Source: an uncultured Rhodobacter sp. (GTDB lineage Bacteria > Pseudomonadota > Alphaproteobacteria > Rhodobacterales > Rhodobacteraceae). From it: a DNA stretch of 64,000 bases. The notes under the pieces were generated by a model, which had not been told where the DNA came from, made no database searches, and saw only the letters and a program-made list of their open reading frames with translations. The DNA is taken from positions 186,001 through 250,000 of the forward strand of contig CAMFII010000003.1 of the NCBI GenBank assembly GCA_945952585.1, given 5' to 3'. The position numbers were made by a program, and so were the translations under genes. Of the stretch, positions 57,301 through 64,000 are shown piece after piece. Position 1 is the stretch's first letter; each line of letters starts with the position of its first letter.

Positions 57301-59852
57301 ACCGCCTTGCCGTTCTCGGGCAGCACTCCGTCGAAGCGCGGCTTGACCCCGATCATCGGCACGGTCGGCTCCAGCGCCTTGACCACCTCGCGCTCGACCG
57401 GGCGGCCCGAGCCTTCGGCGACCCGGACGGTCAGGCGCAGCTCCAGCGGCCTGGCGGGATCCTCGACTTCGGGGAGCGTCACGTTGAACGTGGCCTTGCC
57501 CTGCTCGTCGGTGCGGATGCCCTCTTCCAGCGGCTGCATCTGCGCCGCGAAAGACTCATCCGCACGGCCGAAGACATAGCCGGGGAAGTCCGCCAGACCG
57601 TTCGCGGCCCTCAGAAGTGCCTCGCCCTCCACCGCAAGGTCGCCGCCCGGCGCCCCGAACAGGTAGCGTGCATCGACCGTCGCCGCGGGCGCGTCACCCA
57701 GCCGGACCGGCGCATCGGCCAGCGCCAGCTTGAAGTCGATCCGCTCGGGCAGGAAATCCTCGACGAGGAAGGTCTTAGTCGCCAGCGCGGGCGCATCGAG
57801 ATCGGAATAGACCTCCATCCGCCAGACCCCGCGCGGCGCCCCGCCCGAGATCGGGAAGGTGAACACATGCCCGCCGGCACCCTGATCCTGCGCCACCTGC
57901 CGCGAGAACTCGATCCCGTCGGGGCGCGAGATAATCGCGGTCAGCGGCAGCCCCTCGACCGAGGTCATCCCGGCATCGCGGGTCAGCGCGGTCGCATTCA
58001 CCGTCTCGCCCGCGCGGTAGGCGCCGCGATCAGTCGTCAGGAACACGTCCACCGCCCCTGCGGCCTCGCGCCCCTCGACGCCGCGATCGGACAGATCGAA
58101 CTCCGGGTCGGTCAGCGACAGGAAGGACATGTCGGTATCGCCGTCGCGGAGGACGACCATCGCCGGCTCGGCCCCGTTCCCGCCGCGGGTCAGGCCCGCA
58201 TCGAAGACCGCGTAGCCCTGATCGTCCGTGGTGGCGCTCGCCAGCACCGCGTTGGCCCGGCTGACGAGGTCGACCGCGACCCCGGCCTTCGGCCCCGCGG
58301 TTTCAAGGCTGCGGACGAAGACATGCAGCCCGTCCGTCCCCGACATCGTCGTCACGCCCATGTCCGAGATCACGAACCACTGCCAGGCGGGCGCGACCGT
58401 GTAGGGGTCCACCCCCGGCGCGGCGGCGCGGAGCGCATAGATCCCCGGCTTCAGCCCCTTGACCGCCTCGTCCATCGGCAGGCGGGTGGTCACGTCCTTG
58501 TTGACCTCCATCACCACGTCGGCCGTGCCGGCCCAGACCTCGGCCCCGACATTGCCCATGAAATCGCTCTCGCTATAGGCATCCAACGGGCCAAGCAGGT
58601 TGTTCTGGATCGCCCGCAGCATGTTGCGGTCCGACACCTCGTACAGCGTCAGGTCCAGCACCTTGGTATTCACCGTCTGCACCGGGATCGCCGCACCGCC
58701 AGCGCGTGGCAGGACGTAGGTCCGCCCGGCAAACCGCGCCGCCGGGCTGCGGTCGCGGACGTATTGGGTGATCGGCACCGACTTCGCCAAGGTCTGCCCG
58801 TCCGCCGCCGGCAGGCCCTGCCGGAAGGTCACGGTCACGCGCTGGCCATGCTCGACGCCCTCGACGCAAAGCTGCCGCCACGCGCCCGGCACCACGGTCA
58901 TCGCCGGGTCGGGCAGCTGCACGAAATTGGCGTAGTCCACACCCTTCTCGACCAGGTCTTCCGAAAAGGTGGCGCAGATCCGCGGCCGGTCCGAATCGCT
59001 TTCGACCGTCGTCTCGGTCACGCGGAACCCGTACTTGCCGATCGCATCGTCCAGCATCGCCTCGGTATCGTCGCGCGGCTGGATGTCCTGGGCCAGCCGC
59101 AACGCCTTCACCATGTCGCTGCCGCGTTCCACGCTTTCCAGCGCCAGCGCCATCTGCACCAGCGCCGAATGCTGCTGCGCGGGATCGGCGCTGCGGAGGT
59201 AGCCGTTCACTGCCGCCGACAGCGAGCGGTCGCGGAAGGACCGCTGGTTGTTGCCGTCCGGCACGCCCGCCGCCAGCAGAAGGCGGGCATATTCCACCCA
59301 CTGATCCGGCGCGTCGGTGAGGTTCAGCGCTGCGCCGACATCGGTCGAGGCTGCGGCCGGGTCGCCGTTCATCTCGGCATCCGACGCTGCCTTCATCAGC
59401 TCGTCCGCCGTCCAGTCGTTGGTGACGTGCTTGTTGGCCAGGTCGACCGCCTGGTCATAGGCCTGGCTCAGGTCGTAGGAGCCGATGAAGGCGCCAAGCT
59501 CGGCCGCGCGGGTGGCGGCGCGGTCGGCTGCCCCGGCCGTCGCGGCGATCACCCGCCCCGAATAGGCGCCGGCATATTGCGCGAGCGGCCCCGCGGCGGA
59601 CTTCGGAAAGCAGGATCCGTTGCGGCTGTTGAAGGTCATCGCCACGCAACTGGTATCGGTCAGGCAGGCGCGCTCGCAGGCCTCGATGGTGGTGTCGAAG
59701 ATCGATTTCAGGTCGCCGCCCGGCATGTCGGCATTTTCCGAAAGCACGAAGCGCCGCTCGGGAATCAGGGGTTGATCCTGCGCCTGTCCGGGCGCCGGCA
59801 TCACGGCAAGACCCACGGCGGCAGCCTGCAACAGCCGGACAAAGGCGCGCAT
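54399..59852 (-). CDS. Bacterial alpha-2-macroglobulin (YfhM-like) with N-terminal PAN/Apple domain
   Basis: 1817 residues. A signal peptide ends at about APGQAQ; no lipobox cysteine follows, unlike lipoprotein E. coli YfhM, so it is probably soluble in the periplasm. Residues about 35-105 form a PAN/Apple-like domain (C-rich; ACERACLTDTSCVAMTFNSRNGSC). MG domains follow, then the thioester motif C1374-T-E-Q1377 in YPYGCTEQLTS, which allows covalent trapping of proteases. The C-terminal complement-like helical domain and receptor-like domain finish the chain. Coupled with PbpC, it is thought to guard the envelope after damage. AGGAGG precedes the ATG. Confidence 0.95.
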   Translation of the reverse strand: MRAFVRLLQAAAVGLAVMPAPGQAQDQPLIPERRFVLSENADMPGGDLKSIFDTTIEACERACLTDTSCVAMTFNSRNGSCFPKSAAGPLAQYAGAYSGRVIAATAGAADRAATRAAELGAFIGSYDLSQAYDQAVDLANKHVTNDWTADELMKAASDAEMNGDPAAASTDVGAALNLTDAPDQWVEYARLLLAAGVPDGNNQRSFRDRSLSAAVNGYLRSADPAQQHSALVQMALALESVERGSDMVKALRLAQDIQPRDDTEAMLDDAIGKYGFRVTETTVESDSDRPRICATFSEDLVEKGVDYANFVQLPDPAMTVVPGAWRQLCVEGVEHGQRVTVTFRQGLPAADGQTLAKSVPITQYVRDRSPAARFAGRTYVLPRAGGAAIPVQTVNTKVLDLTLYEVSDRNMLRAIQNNLLGPLDAYSESDFMGNVGAEVWAGTADVVMEVNKDVTTRLPMDEAVKGLKPGIYALRAAAPGVDPYTVAPAWQWFVISDMGVTTMSGTDGLHVFVRSLETAGPKAGVAVDLVSRANAVLASATTDDQGYAVFDAGLTRGGNGAEPAMVVLRDGDTDMSFLSLTDPEFDLSDRGVEGREAAGAVDVFLTTDRGAYRAGETVNATALTRDAGMTSVEGLPLTAIISRPDGIEFSRQVAQDQGAGGHVFTFPISGGAPRGVWRMEVYSDLDAPALATKTFLVEDFLPERIDFKLALADAPVRLGDAPAATVDARYLFGAPGGDLAVEGEALLRAANGLADFPGYVFGRADESFAAQMQPLEEGIRTDEQGKATFNVTLPEVEDPARPLELRLTVRVAEGSGRPVEREVVKALEPTVPMIGVKPRFDGVLPENGKAVFDVIGVGEGNKPAAMQVKWHVDRVTTDYQWYQQYGQWQWEPVTSRQKVAEGTAAPGEDPAEIAANTTWGDYELVVERTDGPYAATSAKFSAGWYGTADAATTPDMLELSLDKAAYAPGETAKLRVVPRAAGTALVTVLSNRLIEKKTVEVAAGENIIDLPVTDNWGAGVYVTVSALKPIDVAAGRNPSRALGLAYASIAPGKRELATSIETAPEADPRGPMDVAVKVDGVQPGEQAYVTIAAVDVGILNLTAFAAPDPSDYYFGQRKLGVGIRDLYGRLIDGMNGAEGTVRSGGDAGAQAKLKAPPPTEKLVAFFSGPLEIGADSKAHATFDLPSFNGTVRVMAVAWSKTGVGQANTDVLVRDPVVVTASVPRFLAPGDESRLLLEIVHATGPAGRMGLDVTSAGLTLGEVPSGVDLAEHGKQVVSIPITAGEEGIDTIRVALTTPDGKLLTKDLTIPVQLNDPAIARISRFDLAPGQTFTFDQNAFAGLIPGTAQATLAVGPIARLNAPGLLASLDRYPYGCTEQLTSKAMPLLYLDQLAKAMDLPGADNIHQRIEETVAEVLTNQGAEGAFGLWGPGSGDFWLDSYVTDFLSRARAQGVAVPDIAFRQALDNLRNQVNYQPDFDLGGEALAYALMVLAREGAAAVGDLRYYADVKGDAFATPMAAAQLGAALASYGDQTRADAMFARAAAMLKAAQPDTASQIFRADFGSNRRDAAAVLTYAVGSGSNAVDPDALARQLAQNEGNLSPQETAWLLLAANALLTGPDGSGITLNGQKVEGPLVRVLDSAVTEPVLVANTAAKPATLTVTAFGVPSEPVAAGGNGYSIARSYYTLDGQPVDVSTVKAGTRLVAVLDVTPYDSGEARLMVNDPLPAGFEIDNPNLIRGGDISALHDLGLETEVSHAEFRQDRFLAALDRGDASPFRLGYIVRAVSPGKFHQPAASVEDMYRPDFRAQSDAGEVVVTP

Positions 59853-60043
59853 CGAAAAACCTCCTGAAAAGAACGCGGCGAGGATCGCATGACGCCCCGG
59901 ATCGGCGCAAGACTCTGCCCGGGGAGCCGCGGGGAAATCTTGTCCCTCACGGCGTTAAGCCGCGGTTCATCTTGTTCCACCAACTTGCGCTTGCCGGGTG
60001 CAGAAGGGCCCGGCCGCAGGCACGACCCGGAACAAGGCGCGAT

Positions 60044-62596
60044 ATGGACATCGCAGAACGTCTGGCCAAGGAAAGAAGGGGGCGACTGGCGGCGGAACGG
60101 CTTCTGGAACAGAAGCAACGTGAACTCTTCGCCGCGAATGAAAAGCTCGCCCTTCATGCCCGCGCCCTGTCCGACCAGATCGTGGAACAACGGCAGGTGG
60201 TCCGGTCCGCCCTTTCCGAGGCGGAGGAACTGAAGGGGCAGAACAGCCGCTTCCTGACCGATCTGGAGAATGCCCATACGGCGGCGGTGATGGCCGAACG
60301 CCGGCTTTGGGATTCAATCGACATCATTCGCGACGGCTTCGCGGTGTTCGATTCCAACTTGCGGCTGGTCGTGGCCAACAGCGCCTATCTCGACGCCTCG
60401 GACCAGGCAGGTGCTGCGCCCGGGACCAGCTACGAGTCGATCCTGCGCCATGCTGTCGAGCGACGGCTGGTCGATACCGGCGGGCTGGACCCCGAGGGCT
60501 GGATTGCAGCGATGCTCGCCCGTTGGGACGCCGACCCGATCGAGCCGCTGGACATGCGGCTGACGAACGGAACCTGGCTCCGCCTGCAGGATCGTCGCGC
60601 GCGGGGCGGCGACATCGTGACGCTCGCGCTCGACATCACCGACCAGATGCGGATCTGGGCGGCGATCGAGGCGATTCCGGACGGTTTCGTCCTGTTCGAC
60701 CGGGACGAGCGGTTGCTGACCTGCAACCAACGCTACCGCGACCTCTACCCGGAAACGGCGCCGGCGATGGTTCCCGGCGCGACCTTCGAGCAGATCCTGC
60801 GCTACGGGTTGGAACGCGGCCAGCACGCCGATGCCGTGGGGCGGGAAGAAGAGTGGCTGGCCGAGCGGCTGGCCCAGCACCGCAATCCGGTGGCTGTGCA
60901 CGAGCAACAGCTTGGCGACGGTCGCTGGATCCGCGCCCATGATCATCCGACCCCGGACGGGGGGCGGGTCGGCCTGCGCGTGGACATCACCGCGCAAAAG
61001 GAACAACAGGCCGCGCTCGAGGCGGCGCGTCAGGCGGCCGAGGCCGCGAACCGGGCGAAGTCGGCGTTCCTAGCCAACATGAGCCACGAGATCCGGACGC
61101 CCATGAACGGGGTGGTCGGCATGGCCGAGCTTCTCTGCGACACCGCACTGAGCGAGGAACAGCGCCTGTTTGCCGAGACGATCCGCTCGTCGGGCGAGGC
61201 GCTGCTGGTCATCATCAATGACATCCTCGACTATTCGAAGATCGAGGCGGAACGCCTGACGCTGCATCCCGAACCCTTCGATTTGGAGCGGACGATCCAC
61301 GAGGTCGCGATGATCCTGCAGCCCAAGGCGCGTGGGAAGGGCATCGACCTGATGATCGACGTCGACATGTTCTTGCCGACCCGCTACATCGGCGATCCCG
61401 GCCGGATCCGGCAGGTGTTGACCAACCTGATGGGCAACGCGGTGAAGTTCACCGAGACCGGGCATGTTCTGGTCCGTGTCGTGGGGTTCGAGGCGGAACC
61501 GGGGCAACGCCAGCTGCATGTCACGGTCGAGGATACTGGCATCGGGATTCCCGCCGACTACCTCGGTCACATCTTCGGCGAGTTCAATCAGGTCGAGGAA
61601 GAAGCGAACCGCAAGTTCGAGGGGACCGGCCTTGGACTGGCCATCACCGAGCGTCTGGTCGCCCGCATGGGCGGCGAGGTCTGGGTGGAGTCCGAGGTCG
61701 GGCGCGGCTCCTGCTTCGGGTTCCGACTGGTCCTGCCGGTGGCGGAGGAGACGACGGCGATGGTGCCGATCACCCTGCGCCGGGCGCTCGTGGTCGATGA
61801 CCAGCTCATCAACCGGACGATCCTTGAACGGCAGCTCGGCGCCTGCGGTGTCGAGGTGGTCCTGTGCCGGTCGGGTGCCGAGGCGCTGGATCAGTTGCGG
61901 CGGGGCGCGGCATTCGACGTGGTGCTGACCGACCACGAGATGCCGGAAATGGATGGCCTTGCCCTGAGCGTCCGCATCCGCGAGACGGGTGCCGACATTC
62001 CCATCGTTCTTCTGTCATCGAACCCGGCGGCGGCGCGCGAAGGTCGGGGGGCGGATATCCCCGCAGCCGTCCTGCAAAAGCCGATCCTGCGCTCGGACCT
62101 GTTCCGCCGGCTCCAGTCGCTGTCGCGTCCGGCCGAGTCGGTGGCCGAGCCGCCCCTTCCAGCACCTGCGGGGCGGCTGATGCGGGTTCTCGTTGCCGAG
62201 GACAACCGGACCAACCAGCTCGTGTTCCGCAAGATGGTCAAGGATCTCGACATCGACCTGACCTTCGCCGGGAACGGCCGGGAGGCGGTCGACCTTTGGC
62301 AGGACCTCGCACCCGACCTGATCTTCATGGACATCTCGATGCCGGAAATGGATGGCCGCGACGCCGCGCGGGCCATTCGCAAGGCCGAGGACGGGAAGGC
62401 GCATGTGCCGATCATCGCGCTGACCGCCCATGCGATGGACGGCGATGCCGATGGCATCCTTGCCTCGGGGATCGACCACTACATGACCAAGCCGCTGCGC
62501 CGGACGGCCATCCTTGACGCGATCGCGGCGCATTGTCCGCCAAGCGCGCGCGTTCCGGTTCCGGCGAATTCCGATGCGCAGGACAGTGCGGCCTGA
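60044..62596 (+). CDS. Soluble hybrid sensor histidine kinase with two PAS and two receiver domains
   Basis: 850 residues, no membrane helix. Order: coiled coil (about 1-85), PAS-like domain 1 (about 90-205), PAS-like domain 2 (about 205-325), and HisKA with phosphoacceptor H348 in NMSHEIRTPMNG. HATPase_c (about 455-565, N-box NLMGNAVKF and G-boxes) comes next. Receiver 1 has D630 in LTDHEMPEMDG, and receiver 2 has D763 in FMDISMPEMDG with TAHAMDG and MTKPL. It resembles cytoplasmic kinases that sense redox, light or metabolites by PAS; the signal is unknown. No response regulator gene is adjacent. It is divergent from the alpha-2-macroglobulin. Confidence 0.92.
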   Translation: MDIAERLAKERRGRLAAERLLEQKQRELFAANEKLALHARALSDQIVEQRQVVRSALSEAEELKGQNSRFLTDLENAHTAAVMAERRLWDSIDIIRDGFAVFDSNLRLVVANSAYLDASDQAGAAPGTSYESILRHAVERRLVDTGGLDPEGWIAAMLARWDADPIEPLDMRLTNGTWLRLQDRRARGGDIVTLALDITDQMRIWAAIEAIPDGFVLFDRDERLLTCNQRYRDLYPETAPAMVPGATFEQILRYGLERGQHADAVGREEEWLAERLAQHRNPVAVHEQQLGDGRWIRAHDHPTPDGGRVGLRVDITAQKEQQAALEAARQAAEAANRAKSAFLANMSHEIRTPMNGVVGMAELLCDTALSEEQRLFAETIRSSGEALLVIINDILDYSKIEAERLTLHPEPFDLERTIHEVAMILQPKARGKGIDLMIDVDMFLPTRYIGDPGRIRQVLTNLMGNAVKFTETGHVLVRVVGFEAEPGQRQLHVTVEDTGIGIPADYLGHIFGEFNQVEEEANRKFEGTGLGLAITERLVARMGGEVWVESEVGRGSCFGFRLVLPVAEETTAMVPITLRRALVVDDQLINRTILERQLGACGVEVVLCRSGAEALDQLRRGAAFDVVLTDHEMPEMDGLALSVRIRETGADIPIVLLSSNPAAAREGRGADIPAAVLQKPILRSDLFRRLQSLSRPAESVAEPPLPAPAGRLMRVLVAEDNRTNQLVFRKMVKDLDIDLTFAGNGREAVDLWQDLAPDLIFMDISMPEMDGRDAARAIRKAEDGKAHVPIIALTAHAMDGDADGILASGIDHYMTKPLRRTAILDAIAAHCPPSARVPVPANSDAQDSAA

Positions 62597-62617
62597 AGGA
62601 GGGCGCCCTGCGAAGCT

Positions 62618-63223
62618 CTACCACATCGTCGTGGCTGCGCGCCCCGGCCAGTCGCGGTCATAGGCCGTGCCGTCCACGTCTCCTGCGGTGATCTCGCGCA
62701 GCATGTCGCCGACCGTGGGCAGGCCCGCCGACTGATCCCCGCTGGTCCAGAGCGCTGAACGCAAAAGGGCGCGGGCGCATTGCGAATAGACCTCGGCGAT
62801 CCGGATCACGATCACTGAGCGGGGAAGGGCATCGCCCCGGCGAAAGCTCTCACGCAGGTCCGCGTCAAGCGTCAGCCGGCCCGTGCCATTGACGCGCATC
62901 GCGGTGTTGGATCCGGGAATGAGGAACATCAGGCTGACCCGCCCGTCCCGAAGGATATTGCGCAGCGAGTCAATGCGGTCGTTCCCTTTCCAGTCGGGCA
63001 TCGCCAGCGTGCGGTCGTCGAGGATTCGCACCACCGGGCCTTCATCGCCGCGCGGACTGCCGTCTGTCCCTTCCGGCCCGACCGTGGACAGGACGCAGAA
63101 ACACGACCTTTCGATCCAGTCCCGGTAGGCGGCGGTCAGCCTTGGTGTGACCTTGACGGTCGCGGCCTGCCCCGGTGTGCCGTAGGCGGCATGAAGCTGG
63201 TCGAGCGTGGTCAGATAGTCCAT
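62618..63223 (-). CDS. FMN-dependent PPOX-type flavoprotein (MSMEG_1061-like)
   Basis: 201 residues, a split-barrel pyridoxamine-phosphate-oxidase-like fold. SCFCVLSTVGPEGTDGSPRGDEGPVVRILDDRTLAMPDWKGNDRIDSLRNIL is the diagnostic flavin-site region. MRVNGTGRL and VIRIAEVYSQCARALLRSALW finish it. The function is unknown; relatives reduce or bind F420 or FMN-linked compounds. It follows the hybrid kinase convergently (21-bp gap). Confidence 0.85.
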   Translation of the reverse strand: MDYLTTLDQLHAAYGTPGQAATVKVTPRLTAAYRDWIERSCFCVLSTVGPEGTDGSPRGDEGPVVRILDDRTLAMPDWKGNDRIDSLRNILRDGRVSLMFLIPGSNTAMRVNGTGRLTLDADLRESFRRGDALPRSVIVIRIAEVYSQCARALLRSALWTSGDQSAGLPTVGDMLREITAGDVDGTAYDRDWPGRAATTMW

Positions 63224-63309
63224 GTTCCATTTCCCTTTGGTCCGTCAGGGCAGGGCTTTCCGCCCCCGCCGCGGCCCTTACTGGCGTGCGACTCCCCCGC
63301 AGGCTGTTT

Positions 63310-63352
63310 CCGCCAGGAAGAAACCATGATGACGGGTCCACCCTCCTGGCGG
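63310..63352. repeat. 9-bp inverted repeat downstream of plsC
   Basis: Perfect 9-bp arms (63310-63318 and 63344-63352) around 25 bp, in the 165-bp gap between plsC and the PPOX gene. Arms are GC-rich; the long loop argues against a simple terminator. No other feature was seen in this gap. Confidence 0.35.
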
Positions 63353-63388
63353 AGGCCCTCCGGGGCGTGATGGGGCGGTCGCCCTCTC

Positions 63389-64000
63389 TCAGCCTCGGCG
63401 GCTGGTATGTCCCGCGTCGGTCATCAACCGGTTCGAGGCGCCTTCGATCTCGGATTCGAGGCGGGACATGAACTCGGCGTTGGACAGCCCGGCTTCTATG
63501 CGCGGCAGGAACTCGACGACGGCGAGGCCCGGGCGGCGGTAGAGGCCGCGACGCGGCCAGAAGACGCCGACATTGGTCGCCACCGGCACGCAGCCGGTGC
63601 CGAGCTGGTCATAGATCAGGGCCGTGCCGATCTTGTACGGCTTTGTCGCACCGGGGGCGACGCGGGTTCCCTGCGGATAGATGACCAGCTGGCCGGGTTC
63701 TTCCTGGCCGGCCTTCACCGCCTCCATCATCTGGGCGATCGCTTGCCCGCGTTTGCCGCGATCGACCGGCACGCAGCCGACACGCAGCGCGTACCAGCCG
63801 AGGATGGGGGCATAAACCAGTTCCTTTTTCATGATGAACCGGGGTCGCGGCAGCGCCCCGAAGATCATGATGATGTCGAGAAAGGACTGATGCTTTGCCG
63901 CGATCACCACCTCGTCCGTCGGAACCTCGCCGCGCACCTCGGTCTCGATGCCCACCATCCAGCCGGCGGTCCAGCGGACCCACCGCGTATAGGCGCGACA
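63389..64000 (-). CDS. plsC: 1-acyl-sn-glycerol-3-phosphate acyltransferase, N-terminus outside window
   Basis: 204 codons visible, reading off the window edge in frame, so the first 30-40 residues are missing. PlsC makes phosphatidic acid at the inner membrane. The acyltransferase motifs are clear: AAKHQSFLDIIMI is a variant of the usual NHxxxxD motif, with K replacing the usual N. YPQGTR is motif III, and CVPVATNVGVFWPR is motif IV. An upstream hydrophobic stretch precedes motif I. The change to KHQSFLD is common in this clade and keeps the catalytic His and Asp. Confidence 0.9.
   Translation of the reverse strand, partial: CRAYTRWVRWTAGWMVGIETEVRGEVPTDEVVIAAKHQSFLDIIMIFGALPRPRFIMKKELVYAPILGWYALRVGCVPVDRGKRGQAIAQMMEAVKAGQEEPGQLVIYPQGTRVAPGATKPYKIGTALIYDQLGTGCVPVATNVGVFWPRRGLYRRPGLAVVEFLPRIEAGLSNAEFMSRLESEIEGASNRLMTDAGHTSRRG

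Noticed and set aside
57201-59867. 888-residue open frame antisense to the alpha-2-macroglobulin gene
   Set aside because: Composition (His/Arg/Gly-rich) and lack of any domain mark it as a coding shadow.

Overview
This window is a high-GC chromosome segment from an alphaproteobacterium. The family is most likely Rhodobacteraceae/Paracoccaceae (Rhodobacter, Paracoccus or Tabrizicola-like). Support comes from the rimP-nusA-ylxR-infB order, a peptidyl-prolyl isomerase-argJ-mutT operon divergent from secA, a hemP-bfd-bfr iron operon, UbiG, TTGAC-type -35 boxes, and a 17-nt stretch matching the 16S 3' tail expected for this group. The genus cannot be fixed by eye. I saw no tRNA, rRNA, CRISPR array, insertion sequence or phage gene, and no gap above 300 bp without a gene.

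Layout. 1-6123: 3' end of xylA, an aldo/keto reductase, an AI-2E-family permease, ubiG divergent from pip, and a small methyltransferase. 6264-11719: the rimP-nusA-ylxR/L7Ae-infB translation/transcription operon, closed by a strong terminator. 11798-20293: a 46-aa protein, mutT-argJ-parvulin on the minus strand, secA, an anchored protein of unknown function, and a periplasmic PstS-like/OmpA fusion. 20265-21029: radC.

21083-37414 is the accessory highlight. Thirteen co-directional minus-strand genes have overlaps or gaps of at most 54 bp. In transcription order they are a class-III aminotransferase, two phytoene-desaturase-type flavoproteins, a GcvT-like folate protein, two Rieske oxygenases, a PotFGHI-type importer, a cupin of the DMSP-lyase superfamily, a YtcJ-type amidohydrolase and a methyltransferase. 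A BetI-type TetR gene is divergent from them, across an intergenic region with two inverted repeats that overlap the predicted promoter. My reading is an inducible uptake and catabolic route for a small N-methylated or quaternary (onium) amine; the substrate cannot be read from sequence.

37434-43245: iron storage (hemP, bfd, bfr, di-heme protein) under a perfect 12-bp inverted repeat, trhO, the NAD-salvage pair pncA-pncB, and arfB. 43276-43495 holds what looks like an unannotated small transcription unit: promoter, a Shine-Dalgarno complementary to the whole 16S 3' tail, an 18-codon ORF and a terminator. 43502-64000: a VUT/YhhQ transporter, a phytase-like esterase, mepA, an MFS permease, a thioesterase, yggT, recQ, accA, an AraC/GyrI regulator, pbpC with an alpha-2-macroglobulin, a soluble hybrid histidine kinase, a PPOX flavoprotein and the 3' part of plsC.

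All family calls rest on motif recognition by eye; no database search was run.
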